A stretch of DNA of 32,305 nt from Gammaproteobacteria bacterium (lineage in GTDB: Bacteria > Pseudomonadota > Gammaproteobacteria > RBG-16-57-12). A program made the position numbers and the translations under genes. The notes beneath the pieces are model-generated. The model worked only from the letters and a program-made list of their open reading frames with translations, was not told where the DNA came from and made no database searches. The DNA lies in contig JAFLJP010000085.1 in the NCBI GenBank assembly GCA_022712945.1, forward strand, positions 1-32,305. The letters run 5' to 3'. The stretch's first letter is position 1. Every line of letters begins with the position of its first letter. This document shows positions 1-8,216 of the stretch, one piece after another.

Positions 1-54
1 CAAGCCCTGGGTATTCACCCGGCACCTGGAGAGGTCAAGAAAATGGTCAGCTGA
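1..54 (+). CDS. 3' end of an unidentified gene (partial)
   Basis: Reading from base 1 gives an open frame of 17 codons, QALGIHPAPGEVKKMVS, ended by TGA at 52-54. The composition looks like an ordinary protein C terminus. It converges on uppP, the position cca takes in E. coli next to ygiM, bacA, folB and plsY, but I cannot match the residues to CCA-adding enzyme or any other family. The call rests only on an open frame running off the edge and could be chance. Confidence 0.35.
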   Translation, partial: QALGIHPAPGEVKKMVS

Positions 55-343
55 CGAAGAAATGACATGAAAAACAGGCCCTGAAAAGTCGATAGGCTGT
101 AAGTAATTGATTATTAAGGGTGGTTTTTCTGGGGTGTTAAACTTGGGTTAAGGGAGTGACATTGAACCCAGAAAAAGAGGCGATTTTAAACGCAGCTTGA
201 TCGAAAAAAGCGACAACTACCCTGAAAAATACCGGGGTTACAACCCACACAGAAAACAATATACCTAGATATGTTACACCTGCGCTGATATGGGCTTATC
301 ACGCCTTTATTGACAAGCCCTAACCCTAACGCCACTCCTGAAT

Positions 344-1141
344 TCAACTAAACATCCACAGCAGTATGACACCCAGGATCAAGCGATAGATAACGAAGGG
401 CAGCATACCCACTCGCTCAACCAGTTGCAGAAAAAAGTGGATGCAGAGATAGGCGGTCAGCGCTGAAAACGCCACGCCCAGTGCAATGGCGCTCCAATCT
501 ACCGGCACTGCACTCTCCAGCAGCTCTTTGCCCTTCAAACCCCCTGCGGCCATAATCAGTGGAATCGAAAGCAGGAAAGAGAAACGTGCCGAGGCGACCC
601 GGGTCATGCCTAGCATTAATCCTGCGGTCATGGTGATACCGGAACGGGAGGTGCCCGGAATCAGTGCCAGTGCTTGTGCAAAGCCGATAAAGATCACCCC
701 GCCCCAGCTCAACTCATACTCTGTGGTGCGGCATTTTGCAAAGTGATCTGCTGCCCACAGCAGCAGGCCAAAACCGATGGTTGCCCAGGCGATCACCACT
801 GGCGAGCGCAGATAAAGTTCGATCAGGTCGTTGAGAAAAAAGCCGATCAAACCCGCCGGAATGGTACCCACCGCCACTGCCCACGCTAGGCGGCTGTCAC
901 CCACTGTTTGACGTTTGGCCAGCGAGAGTGTCCAGTCACGCGTCAGCACCTTCAACTCTTGGCGGAAATAGAGTGCCACCGCCGCCAGCGTTCCCACGTG
1001 TACCGCCACATCAAAGGCGAGCCCCTGATCCGGCCAGTCCAGCAGTGTTGGTAACAAAATAAGGTGTGCCGAACTGGAGACCGGTAAAAACTCGGTCAAT
1101 CCTTGAATTACCGCCAACCAAAATGCCTGTAATAAATCCAT
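344..1141 (-). CDS. uppP: undecaprenyl-diphosphate phosphatase (UppP/BacA)
   Basis: This integral membrane enzyme dephosphorylates undecaprenyl diphosphate to regenerate the lipid carrier for peptidoglycan and other cell-wall polymers; extra copies confer bacitracin resistance. At 265 residues it is close to the 273 of E. coli BacA. Both family signatures are intact: GLTEFLPVSSSAHL (residues 14-27, with Glu17 and His26) and PGTSRSG (162-168, with the catalytic-region Arg). Multiple hydrophobic helices cover the rest, ending in a hydrophobic C-terminal segment. The start is ATG at 1141. It lies 77 bp downstream of the methyltransferase gene on the same strand and could be cotranscribed with it. 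The neighbourhood with folB, plsY and a YgiM-like gene resembles the E. coli bacA region. Confidence 0.95.
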   Translation of the reverse strand: MDLLQAFWLAVIQGLTEFLPVSSSAHLILLPTLLDWPDQGLAFDVAVHVGTLAAVALYFRQELKVLTRDWTLSLAKRQTVGDSRLAWAVAVGTIPAGLIGFFLNDLIELYLRSPVVIAWATIGFGLLLWAADHFAKCRTTEYELSWGGVIFIGFAQALALIPGTSRSGITMTAGLMLGMTRVASARFSFLLSIPLIMAAGGLKGKELLESAVPVDWSAIALGVAFSALTAYLCIHFFLQLVERVGMLPFVIYRLILGVILLWMFS

Positions 1142-1218
1142 AATTTATATCCTGATCCCAAACTTTTTTAACTACTCAGGGATGTAGAAGAAGTTAACGT
1201 ACCGTTATTGCGCTCTGT

Positions 1219-2412
1219 TCAAAGCCGCCCTCGTTGGTCGTTCATTGCAAAACCCTGCAAACTCAGTGACAGATCTTTTTGCAGTGCAATCACTTTAAAC
1301 AGTTCACCCATCTCATTTGGCAAGGTTAGTTTTTTCACCTGCTGTGCCACCAGCATTTGTTGCTTAATATCATCAGAGTGGTTTTCAGCCAACTGTTCCG
1401 TGAGGCCCAGTGACAATAAAAAGTAGGTCTGGGTGGTAAAGCCACTCACTTCAAAACCGGCATTCAGTGCCTCTTCAGCCACCTGGGTAAAATCGACGTG
1501 GGCGGTAATATCCTGTAAACCCAACAAGATCAAGGGGTCTGAGTGACTGCGGTGCCGATAGTGACACATCAAGCTGCCACCGCTGCGTTGCGGATGATAG
1601 AACTCGTGCCGTGGGTAACCGTAGTCGATCAGAAAGACAGCAGCCTGCCCCAGTGATTCCGCCATCGACTGTAACCAGGGGCCGACCGAGGCGTTATATT
1701 CGGAGCGATAACCGTCGGGTAGTTGCGCCGCTAATTCGCTTAAACCGGCACTCATTAGTGCGTCACTCGCTTCAGCTGATACGAAGCTGAGCCCCTGCTC
1801 ACCCAGAGCAACATTAACCTCTTGCAGTCGACCCTCTTGTACTTGAAACAAGTTGACCGGCATCGCATCCAACACTTCGTTGGCGAGTACTACACCATTG
1901 ATTGGCGTATCAGGCAGTGTATCCAGCCACACCACCCGCTCCAAAAACTGTGGAGCATTGTTACGCAAACACTGTTGCTGGCGCTCACGCAGATCAGCAC
2001 TCAATTCGATGATGTAGTAGTGGTTTGGCAGGCTGTCGATTCGTGCCAGCTCACGTAGAATTTCCAGTGCCATCACCCCACTACCGGCACCGTATTCAAG
2101 AATGTCGCCCCCGTCTAATTCACGTAACACTTGGGCCGCCTGATGTGCCAGGCAGTGTGAGAAGAGCGGTGATATTTCTGGAGCGGTGACGAAATCGCCT
2201 GCCTCACCAAATTTTTGTGCGCCTGCGGCATAATAACCGAGGCCGGGGGAGTAGAGTGCTCGCGACATGAATTGAGCAAAGCTGATACTGCCGCCCTCTG
2301 CTTCAATTTCATTGGCGACAAGCTCGAACAGGGTTCGACTATGGGCTTGGGCAACGGTGTCGGGCACCGGTAGTTGACGGCACTCTGCCGCCACATCTCG
2401 AAATGACTTCAT
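1219..2412 (-). CDS. MidA/NDUFAF7-type SAM-dependent methyltransferase (DUF185)
   Basis: A class I S-adenosylmethionine-dependent methyltransferase of the DUF185 family. The mitochondrial member NDUFAF7/MidA methylates an arginine in a complex I subunit; the bacterial substrate is generally unassigned. Diagnostic segments are GDFVTAPEISPLFS (72-85), the SAM-binding glycine loop EYGAGSG (106-112), the VLANEVLDAMPV block and the LIDYGYPRHEFYHPQR block. At 397 residues it is of usual length for the family. ATG at 2412 was chosen because it is the first Met and the conserved N-terminal region follows. It is divergent from folM, with 83 bp between start codons. Family assignment is firm; whether it modifies NuoD here is inference. 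Confidence 0.88.
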   Translation of the reverse strand: MKSFRDVAAECRQLPVPDTVAQAHSRTLFELVANEIEAEGGSISFAQFMSRALYSPGLGYYAAGAQKFGEAGDFVTAPEISPLFSHCLAHQAAQVLRELDGGDILEYGAGSGVMALEILRELARIDSLPNHYYIIELSADLRERQQQCLRNNAPQFLERVVWLDTLPDTPINGVVLANEVLDAMPVNLFQVQEGRLQEVNVALGEQGLSFVSAEASDALMSAGLSELAAQLPDGYRSEYNASVGPWLQSMAESLGQAAVFLIDYGYPRHEFYHPQRSGGSLMCHYRHRSHSDPLILLGLQDITAHVDFTQVAEEALNAGFEVSGFTTQTYFLLSLGLTEQLAENHSDDIKQQMLVAQQVKKLTLPNEMGELFKVIALQKDLSLSLQGFAMNDQRGRL

Positions 2413-2495
2413 ATGTACTATTTACTCTGCAAACGGGCTAGAATCAGTGGAAAATAATATCCTAATCGCTTCCGGGGATTAACAGGGGATAAATA

Positions 2496-3254
2496 ATGAC
2501 GAAGGATACCACAGAGGGAGTGGCGGGCAAGGTGGCAATTATCACCGGTGCTGCGCATCGGATTGGTGCCTCGATTGCTCAAAAACTCCACCAGGCGGGA
2601 ATGAATGTGGTGGTGCACTACCGCCACTCCAGTGCAGCGGCCAATAAAATGTGCGCTGACTTCAACGCCATTCGCGCCCACTCTGCCATTGCGTTACCAG
2701 CCGATTTAAGCGAGCAGGAGAGCATTATTCCACTGATCGAAAAATCACAGCAACAGTGGGGGCGGCTGGATCTGTTGATCAATAACGCCTCCAGTTTTTA
2801 TCCAACCAGCCTTGGCGAAGTCACCGAGGCGACTTGGCATGAGCTGATGAATTCAAACCTCAAAGCGCCCTTTTTTCTCTCCCAGGCCGCCGCCCCTTAC
2901 CTCAAAAAACAGCAGGGGTCGATTGTGAATATTGTCGATATTCATGCTGAACGACCACTCAAAGGTTTTCCCGTTTACTCCATGGCCAAGGCGGGCTTGG
3001 TAATGATGACAAAATCTCTCGCGTGTGAACTAGGCCCGGAAATTCGTGTTAACGGCGTCGCTCCCGGTGCTATTCTGTGGCCGGAGCAAAATATGGATGA
3101 TGAGAGCAAGCAGCGCATCGTCTCGCGCACCTTTTTAAAACGCCAGGGTGAGCCGGATAACATCGCACAAGCGGTTCTGTTTTTGGTCACTAATGCCCCC
3201 TACACCAGTGGTCATATACTCACGGTGGATGGTGGGCGCTCTTTGAATGGCTAG
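2496..3254 (+). CDS. folM: FolM-type pteridine / dihydromonapterin reductase (SDR family)
   Basis: A short-chain dehydrogenase/reductase expected to reduce dihydromonapterin or dihydrofolate with NADPH in the cytoplasm. The coenzyme loop is TGAAHRIG (17-24), which has the Arg of the TGxxxRxG pteridine-reductase subgroup. NNAS lies at 96-99. The usual catalytic Ser is replaced by Asp148, with Tyr161 and Lys165 following; this D-(12 residues)-Y-(3 residues)-K spacing equals Asp181/Tyr194/Lys198 of Leishmania PTR1. The length of 252 residues is typical. It sits within 2.4 kb of folK and folB, which fits pterin metabolism. A weak hairpin with a T run follows it. The alternative of a general SDR is unlikely because of the Asp. 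Confidence 0.85.
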   Translation: MTKDTTEGVAGKVAIITGAAHRIGASIAQKLHQAGMNVVVHYRHSSAAANKMCADFNAIRAHSAIALPADLSEQESIIPLIEKSQQQWGRLDLLINNASSFYPTSLGEVTEATWHELMNSNLKAPFFLSQAAAPYLKKQQGSIVNIVDIHAERPLKGFPVYSMAKAGLVMMTKSLACELGPEIRVNGVAPGAILWPEQNMDDESKQRIVSRTFLKRQGEPDNIAQAVLFLVTNAPYTSGHILTVDGGRSLNG

Positions 3255-3272
3255 TACATCAACCACTTTTGA

Positions 3273-3293
3273 TAGACCATTAGTCTACTTTTT
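3273..3293 (+). terminator. weak candidate terminator after folM
   Basis: TAGAC (3273-3277) and GTCTA (3283-3287) can pair around a 5-nt loop and are followed by C and five T residues. The stem is short and AT-rich, so termination would be inefficient. The SH3-domain gene starts 54 bp further on. Confidence 0.35.
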
Positions 3294-3347
3294 AGGATAA
3301 ATGGTGGCATAATTGATGCTATCTATGCACAAAGGCCAGAATTAGAT

Positions 3348-4019
3348 ATGAAACACCTCATTTTCACTCTGCTACTTCTTTTGTTCAGCACCAGTGTTGT
3401 TGCAGCAGAGGTCATAAAATATGTTAATGACCATCTCTTGATTACCCTGCGAAGCGGCCCCGGTTCGCAATTCAAAATTGAGAAAAACCTCGGCAGCGGT
3501 ACCCGCGTTACTATTCTGGAAGAGAGTGAAGATGGCCACTTCAGTCGAGTGCGTACAGACAAGGGGCTGGAGGGCTGGGTGCTCAATCAATACCTGGTTA
3601 ACAAGCCGGTTGCCCGGCAGTTACTTGGCCAGGCACAACGTGAGCTGGCAACGCTCAAAAAGGAACATCAAACACTGCAACAGCGCTATGCTGAAACCAG
3701 CCAGGAAGGCGAAAATGTCACACAGGAACGTACTGAGCTGAGCAGGCAGGTTGAAGCGTTGGACGCTGAGCTGGAGAGCTTGAAAAAAGTTGCCGCCAGA
3801 CCCCTGCAACTGGAGAGTGAGAACAGCCGCCTGACCGATGAGGTGATCGAGCTGAAAAATCGTCTACGCACCACCGAAGAGAAAAATGAGGCGCTGGAGG
3901 ATAGCGAATCCCGCCAGTGGTTTGCGATAGGTGCGGTGGTGCTCTTTTTCGGTATTATTCTGGGGCTGATTTTGCCGAAACTAAAACCCCGCCGCAGTGA
4001 CTCTTGGGGTGGTATTTAA
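3348..4019 (+). CDS. YgiM-like membrane-anchored SH3-domain protein (TIGR04211 type)
   Basis: The order of parts is a signal peptide (residues 1-20, cleavage after VVAA), a bacterial SH3 domain (about 21-88, with LITLRSGPGSQF and GWVLNQYL), a long charged coiled coil (about 93-185) and one C-terminal membrane helix (about 191-211) followed by a basic tail KLKPRR. This is the architecture of E. coli YgiM, whose role is not well defined. The SH3 domain and coiled coil should lie in the periplasm, anchored by the C-terminal helix. E. coli ygiM also lies near bacA, folB and plsY, so the neighbourhood supports the assignment. Its stop codon overlaps the folK stop codon on the other strand. Confidence 0.85.
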   Translation: MKHLIFTLLLLLFSTSVVAAEVIKYVNDHLLITLRSGPGSQFKIEKNLGSGTRVTILEESEDGHFSRVRTDKGLEGWVLNQYLVNKPVARQLLGQAQRELATLKKEHQTLQQRYAETSQEGENVTQERTELSRQVEALDAELESLKKVAARPLQLESENSRLTDEVIELKNRLRTTEEKNEALEDSESRQWFAIGAVVLFFGIILGLILPKLKPRRSDSWGGI

Positions 4020-4507
4020 TCCCAACAGAACGGCACCACCCACAGGGATTGTTCCGGTGCCTTAAACTGCTGCCAGAGCTGCTGATAGCTTACCCCAGAA
4101 AGAGGGTGAATCTGTTTTGGCACCAGCTCTGCCAGTGGCTGTAGCACGTGGGCATTTGTTTCGATCTCTGCACGTGGAATATCGATTCCCTCGCCCCGAT
4201 AATCTTCATCACCAAACAGTAAAATATCCAGATCCAGCGTCCGGGCGCTGAATTTTTCGCAACAACGTACCCGACCATGGCCCACCTCAATCTCTCGCAG
4301 AGTGGCGGCAACCCTCGTCATTGGGTAATCAGACTCAAAACTGAGCACCATGTTATAGAAGTCATCACCGGCAAAGCCAACAGCACGGCTTTGGTAGACC
4401 GAGGAGAGTTGCAGCGCACCGTAGCACTCTCGCAAGGCATCAACACCTAGGTGAATATTCTTTTCACGCTCAATGTTGGAACCGACACTGACGAAAACGG
4501 TGCTCAT
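4016..4507 (-). CDS. folK: 2-amino-4-hydroxy-6-hydroxymethyldihydropteridine pyrophosphokinase (HPPK)
   Basis: Transfers pyrophosphate from ATP to 6-hydroxymethyl-7,8-dihydropterin, the step after dihydroneopterin aldolase in folate synthesis. Recognisable segments are VSVGSN near the start, the SVYQSRAVGF region and GRVRCCEKFSARTLDLDILLFGDE, which contains the family signature RTLDLDILLFG with the two metal-binding Asp residues. The segment after it (IPRAEIETNAHVLQPLAEL) departs from the common P-H-x-x-M-x-x-R-x-F form but keeps the LxPLxE core. At 163 residues it is of normal length. Its start ATG overlaps the folB stop (ATGA, 4504-4507), so the two genes are translationally coupled. Confidence 0.93.
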   Translation of the reverse strand: MSTVFVSVGSNIEREKNIHLGVDALRECYGALQLSSVYQSRAVGFAGDDFYNMVLSFESDYPMTRVAATLREIEVGHGRVRCCEKFSARTLDLDILLFGDEDYRGEGIDIPRAEIETNAHVLQPLAELVPKQIHPLSGVSYQQLWQQFKAPEQSLWVVPFCWD

Positions 4508-4863
4508 CCGCTCTTGTTTCCCCGCTCAATCAGCACCCCTACGCCATCTGCCCCACGCAACGCTCCTTGTTTATTCAAACGCAAGCGAACCCAGGGCACA
4601 TTAAACTCGGTGATGATAATTTCACAAATACGCTCCGCCAATGCCTCCACCAACTGAAACTCACTGCCACTGACAAAATCGATCAAGCGCTTTGAAACCG
4701 CCTTGTAATCCAGCGTGTCTGCTAGGTCATCACTTGCCGCTGCCTTGCGAATATCTGTCGCCATATCGATATCGAAACTGATGGTTTGAGTGATGTTGCG
4801 CTCCCAATCAAAAACACCGATCACGGTATCGATTTTGAGATCACGAATATAGATTATGTCCAT
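4504..4863 (-). CDS. folB: dihydroneopterin aldolase
   Basis: Converts 7,8-dihydroneopterin to 6-hydroxymethyl-7,8-dihydropterin and glycolaldehyde, supplying FolK encoded directly downstream. At 119 residues it follows the E. coli FolB pattern closely: DIIYIRDLKIDTVIGVFDWE at the N terminus, DxLDY in the middle (Tyr53), FQLVEALAE (Glu73), and PWVRLRLNKQGAL with the catalytic Lys98. The start ATG at 4863 matches the E. coli start. The gene is first of the folB-folK pair and is divergent from plsY, leaving a 166-bp region for both promoters. Confidence 0.94.
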   Translation of the reverse strand: MDIIYIRDLKIDTVIGVFDWERNITQTISFDIDMATDIRKAAASDDLADTLDYKAVSKRLIDFVSGSEFQLVEALAERICEIIITEFNVPWVRLRLNKQGALRGADGVGVLIERGNKSG

Positions 4864-5029
4864 TGCTGCCTGCTTTTATGTTGTTAACCTGCTACCGCTT
4901 TGAAACGCCTCTGAACAAGTGGTGATTATCTGATCACCATCCGGACAAAAATTAGCACAGTATTAAAAAGTCAATTTATCCCCCATAATACCCACCTTTA
5001 CAATAGACAACTAGCAAAGTTCACCCACT

Positions 5030-5629
5030 ATGGATTACCTGTTAATTCTGATTGCCTATCTGTTCGGCTCTCTAAACTCCGCCATCATCCTTTGCAAGGC
5101 GATGCGACTACCCGACCCGCGAGAGCAGGGATCAGGTAACCCAGGCGCGACGAATGTGTTGCGTTTTGGCGGCAAGAAGCTGGCGGCAACCGTGCTATTT
5201 TTCGATGTATTGAAAGGGGTTGTTCCGGTACTCATTGCGCTGTTCATCGGCGTTGAGCAAGCCATTATTGCCTTCGTCGCTTTTGCTGCATTTATCGGCC
5301 ACCTCTACCCGCTGTTTTTTGCTTTCAAAGGAGGCAAAGGGGTGGCGACTGCTTTCGGGGTGTTTGTTTCGATGAACGGAATGGTTGGCTTGGCCATTTT
5401 AGCAACATGGCTGGCGATGGCGTTTATCTTCAGGCTCTCTTCACTGGCAGCACTCACCGCATCACTACTGACACCACTCTATGTCTGGCTCTTTATCAAC
5501 GATGCCACCACCACCGCCGTGACGATGGTGATGTCTGCATTGCTGCTGTGGCGACACCGCAGCAATATTCGCAACCTTGTTGCGGGCAAAGAACCGAAAA
5601 TTGGCAGCAAGAAAAAACAGGCCGTTTAG
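5030..5629 (+). CDS. plsY: acyl-phosphate:glycerol-3-phosphate acyltransferase
   Basis: A membrane enzyme that makes lysophosphatidic acid from acyl-phosphate and glycerol-3-phosphate, the first acylation in phospholipid synthesis. The conserved blocks are FGSLNSA (12-18), GSGNPGATN (34-42, the glycerol phosphate loop), FKGGKGVAT (99-107) and RHRSNIRNLVAGKE near the C terminus. Hydrophobic segments in between fit the multi-helix PlsY fold. It has 199 residues and starts at ATG 5030. The divergent folB neighbour is a common arrangement in gammaproteobacteria. Confidence 0.94.
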   Translation: MDYLLILIAYLFGSLNSAIILCKAMRLPDPREQGSGNPGATNVLRFGGKKLAATVLFFDVLKGVVPVLIALFIGVEQAIIAFVAFAAFIGHLYPLFFAFKGGKGVATAFGVFVSMNGMVGLAILATWLAMAFIFRLSSLAALTASLLTPLYVWLFINDATTTAVTMVMSALLLWRHRSNIRNLVAGKEPKIGSKKKQAV

Positions 5630-5672
5630 GCTAAACTGGTAGCTCTTAAACATCATCAACGTAGTATCTTTC

Positions 5673-6716
5673 ATGACAAAACAACGCAAAGCGGTCGCAC
5701 TCATCTCTGGCGGCCTTGACTCCTTACTCGCGGCTAAAGTAATGCTTGAACAGGGCATTCACGTCGAGGGAATCAATTTTTTCACCGGCTTTTGTGTCGA
5801 AGGACACACCCATGCTATTCGCAAAAAAGACCGGGAAAAACCAAAACGCAACAATGCGTTATGGTCAGCAGAACAATTAGGCATAAAGCTGCATATCATC
5901 GATGTGATTGATGAGTACAAAGATGTGCTGATCAATCCGAAATACGGTTACGGTGCCAATATGAACCCCTGCCTAGACTGTAAGTGTTTCATGGTAAGCA
6001 AAGCACGGCAGTGGGCGGAAGAGAACGACTTTGATTTTATTATCACCGGCGAGGTGGTCGGGCAGCGCCCTATGTCTCAACGCCGTGACACCATGAATAT
6101 TGTCAGTCGCGATTCAGGTGCCGCTGATATTCTGGTGCGCCCGCTCTGCGCTAAAAACCTGCCCGCCACCAAGCCGGAAACCGAAGGGTGGATCTCACGC
6201 GATAAGATGTATGACTTCAATGGCCGTGGTCGCAAGCCGCAAATGGCGCTGGCTAATGAGTTTGGTTTTACCGATTATGCACAGCCCGCCGGGGGTTGCT
6301 GTTTTCTCACCGATGAGTCCTATGCCAAAAAGCTGGTCGACCTGTGGGATGCCCGCAGCAGCCGCGAGTATGAAATGGATGACATTATGCTGCTTAAAGT
6401 GGGTCGCCATATTCGCCCCAAGCCCTACTTCAAGCTAATTGTTGGCCGTGAGGATGGTGAAAACCGCTTTATGAATGGTTATCGCAAACAGTTTGATTAC
6501 ATCACCACCGTGAGTTGCCCTGGCCCGTTGGTACTGATTGATGGCGAGATGCAGGCAGAGGATGTTGAGATCGCCACTCGCCTAGCGGCACGTTTCAGTA
6601 AAGATAAAAACAGTGATGCGGTCACCGTTTGCCTGCATCTGCGCGATGGCACAGAAAAAGAGCTGACCGTCACCCCGCTACGCAATGAGCAGATTCCGCA
6701 GGAGTGGTACGTATGA
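5673..6716 (+). CDS. PP-loop ATPase of the tRNA-thiolation (ThiI/MnmA-like) type with a C-terminal NFACT-R-like region
   Basis: The N-terminal half is an adenine-nucleotide alpha-hydrolase with the PP-loop SGGLDS (12-17). Cysteines in places expected of a sulfur-transfer enzyme are NPCLDCKC (Cys100, Cys103, Cys105) and GGCC (Cys209, Cys210); TGEVVGQRP lies at 125-133. The C-terminal part (about 235-347) resembles the RNA-binding NFACT-R/DUF814 type found in proteins often labelled tRNA (5-methylaminomethyl-2-thiouridylate)-methyltransferase. It is not canonical MnmA or ThiI: it has no THUMP domain and the length and Cys pattern differ. The next gene encodes a TusA-like sulfur carrier and overlaps it by four bases, so a persulfide-dependent RNA or small-molecule thiolation is a reasonable inference. 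Substrate unknown. Confidence 0.75.
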   Translation: MTKQRKAVALISGGLDSLLAAKVMLEQGIHVEGINFFTGFCVEGHTHAIRKKDREKPKRNNALWSAEQLGIKLHIIDVIDEYKDVLINPKYGYGANMNPCLDCKCFMVSKARQWAEENDFDFIITGEVVGQRPMSQRRDTMNIVSRDSGAADILVRPLCAKNLPATKPETEGWISRDKMYDFNGRGRKPQMALANEFGFTDYAQPAGGCCFLTDESYAKKLVDLWDARSSREYEMDDIMLLKVGRHIRPKPYFKLIVGREDGENRFMNGYRKQFDYITTVSCPGPLVLIDGEMQAEDVEIATRLAARFSKDKNSDAVTVCLHLRDGTEKELTVTPLRNEQIPQEWYV

Positions 6717-6949
6717 GCCAACACACCCTCGATGCACGTCGCCTGCTCTGCCCTCTGCCGGTTATTCGCACCCAGAATGCCGCCAAAAAACTCAAGCCGG
6801 GCGATACATTAGCGGTCACCTGCAGTGACCCCGGCGCTGAGTCAGACATTCCCGCCTGGAGCCGGATTCATGGCCACAAAGTGCTTGAAATAAAACATGA
6901 TCGTGATACCGATGAGCTGGTTATCACCATCGAGATAGGGGAAGCGTAG
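6713..6949 (+). CDS. TusA-like sulfur carrier protein
   Basis: A 78-residue TusA-family protein. The signature LDARRLLCPLPVIRTQ holds the CPxP motif with the persulfide-carrying Cys13, followed by the typical GDTLAV strand and a final beta-strand LVITIEI. The start was set at ATG 6713, which overlaps the upstream stop as ATGA; an in-frame ATG nine bases earlier would add MVR but breaks the family N terminus. Members relay sulfur from cysteine desulfurases or rhodaneses to thiolation enzymes or oxidative sulfur pathways. Coupling to the PP-loop gene suggests it delivers sulfur to that protein. Whether it is the organism's main TusA cannot be told from here. Confidence 0.88.
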   Translation: MSQHTLDARRLLCPLPVIRTQNAAKKLKPGDTLAVTCSDPGAESDIPAWSRIHGHKVLEIKHDRDTDELVITIEIGEA

Positions 6950-6952
6950 ACG

Positions 6953-8125
6953 ATGGGGGAGAATCAGCCTCACACCCCCAACAAACACGACCATCGCTAT
7001 CTGGAAATTCGCAAGGTCACACTCATCGGCTCTGTCATCGACCTGCTGCTGGCGATATTAAAACTACTTTTCGGCTGGCTTGGTCAATCTCAAGCACTGA
7101 TTGCCGATGGCATCCACTCACTCTCCGATCTGGTGACCGATGCCTTGGTCATCTACACTGCCAAACACGCCAACAAAGAGGCCGATGAACGCCACCCCTA
7201 CGGCCATGGGCGCTTCGAAACCATCGCCACCGTAATCCTTGGTGGCACCCTGGTTCTGGTCGGTATCGGCATCGCCTGGGATGCCACCTTGCGACTATTT
7301 GAGCCAGAGTCACTGCTCAACCCTGGCTGGCTGGCCCTTGCCGTCGCCGCCCTCTCGGTGATCCTCAAAGAGGCGATCTATCAATACACTGCCCGTGTGG
7401 CCAAACGACTGCGCTCGCGCATGCTTCACGCCAACGCCTGGCACAGCCGGACCGACGCCATCTCATCTGTTTTTGTCATTATCGGCATCGGCGGTGCCAT
7501 GCTCGGGCTCAACTACCTTGATGCCATTGCCGCGATTATCGTCGCCATCATGATTGCCAAAGTTGGCAGTGATTTGGTGTGGCAAAGCATTCAGGAGCTC
7601 ACCGATGAGGCGCTGGATCAGGAGCAGGTAAAGGCGATTGAGCAGTGCATCACCGGCATCAGCAGTGTCTGCAATCTGCACCTGCTCAGAACCCGCCGCA
7701 TGGGTGGCGATGCGCTGGTGGATGTCCATATACAAGTTGAGCCCTATCTGAGTGTTTCCGAAGGGCATCAGATCAGCGAAGTGGTTCGCAGTACCCTGAT
7801 CAACCAGTTCGATGAAATCAGCGATGTTATGGTACACATTGACCCTGAAGATGATGAACACTCACGTTTCGACACCAACCTGCCGTTGCGAAATGAGGTT
7901 GAGAAAATACTACGTGAAGCGTGGGCCGACGAGCCGGAAAGCGTGCATATCAAACGCATATTGCTCCACTATCTTGATAATGAGATACAGGTGGAACTCA
8001 CTTTCCCATTAAAAATCTTGGCAAATATCCAAGATAGCATTACAGTGAATCAACGTTTTTCACGAATCACCACGCAAGGGCATCATATTTCCCGCGTTAT
8101 TATTCACTACGAAAACGCACCATGA
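6953..8125 (+). CDS. cation diffusion facilitator (FieF/CzcD-like metal exporter)
   Basis: A proton-coupled divalent-metal exporter of the inner membrane. Site A ligands appear as two HxxxD motifs: ADGIHSLSD (His55, Asp59) in helix 2 and NAWHSRTD (His164, Asp168) in helix 5. HPYGHGRFE (81-89) is the usual loop. After the membrane part there is a cytoplasmic dimerisation domain (about 215-290), then roughly 90 more residues that read like a second, partial copy of such a domain, making it longer (390) than FieF (300). The start ATG is 3 bp after the tusA-like stop, so it is third in that operon. The 3' end contains an NtrC-like site belonging to the glnA promoter. Metal specificity is not predictable. 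Confidence 0.9.
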   Translation: MGENQPHTPNKHDHRYLEIRKVTLIGSVIDLLLAILKLLFGWLGQSQALIADGIHSLSDLVTDALVIYTAKHANKEADERHPYGHGRFETIATVILGGTLVLVGIGIAWDATLRLFEPESLLNPGWLALAVAALSVILKEAIYQYTARVAKRLRSRMLHANAWHSRTDAISSVFVIIGIGGAMLGLNYLDAIAAIIVAIMIAKVGSDLVWQSIQELTDEALDQEQVKAIEQCITGISSVCNLHLLRTRRMGGDALVDVHIQVEPYLSVSEGHQISEVVRSTLINQFDEISDVMVHIDPEDDEHSRFDTNLPLRNEVEKILREAWADEPESVHIKRILLHYLDNEIQVELTFPLKILANIQDSITVNQRFSRITTQGHHISRVIIHYENAP

Positions 8126-8131
8126 TGACGC
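8117..8131 (+). promoter_or_regulatory. candidate NtrC site 1 upstream of glnA
   Basis: GCACCATGATGACGC agrees with the enteric NtrC form GCACCAAAATGGTGC at 11 of 15 positions. It overlaps the last codons of the metal-exporter gene. Its centre is about 120 bp upstream of the predicted sigma-54 start of glnA and 30 bp (about three helical turns) from site 2. Confidence 0.5.
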
Positions 8132-8146
8132 AGGGAAAGCAGGTCA

Positions 8147-8161
8147 GCACCACTATAAAGC
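8147..8161 (+). promoter_or_regulatory. candidate NtrC site 2 upstream of glnA
   Basis: GCACCACTATAAAGC agrees with the NtrC form at 10 of 15 positions. The left half-site GCACCA is perfect and the right half is weak. Its centre is about 90 bp upstream of the predicted transcription start. The phasing with site 1 resembles the paired sites of E. coli glnAp2. Confidence 0.45.
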
Positions 8162-8216
8162 ATGACGCCGATAACATATTCAAAGAAAGGCTTTGATATA
8201 TAAACTGAAATTTTTT

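Noticed and set aside
292..320. Inverted repeat GGGCTTATC / GACAAGCCC as a terminator for uppP
   Set aside because: One mismatch, an 11-nt loop and no T run on either strand. The 54-343 gap shows nothing else I can support.
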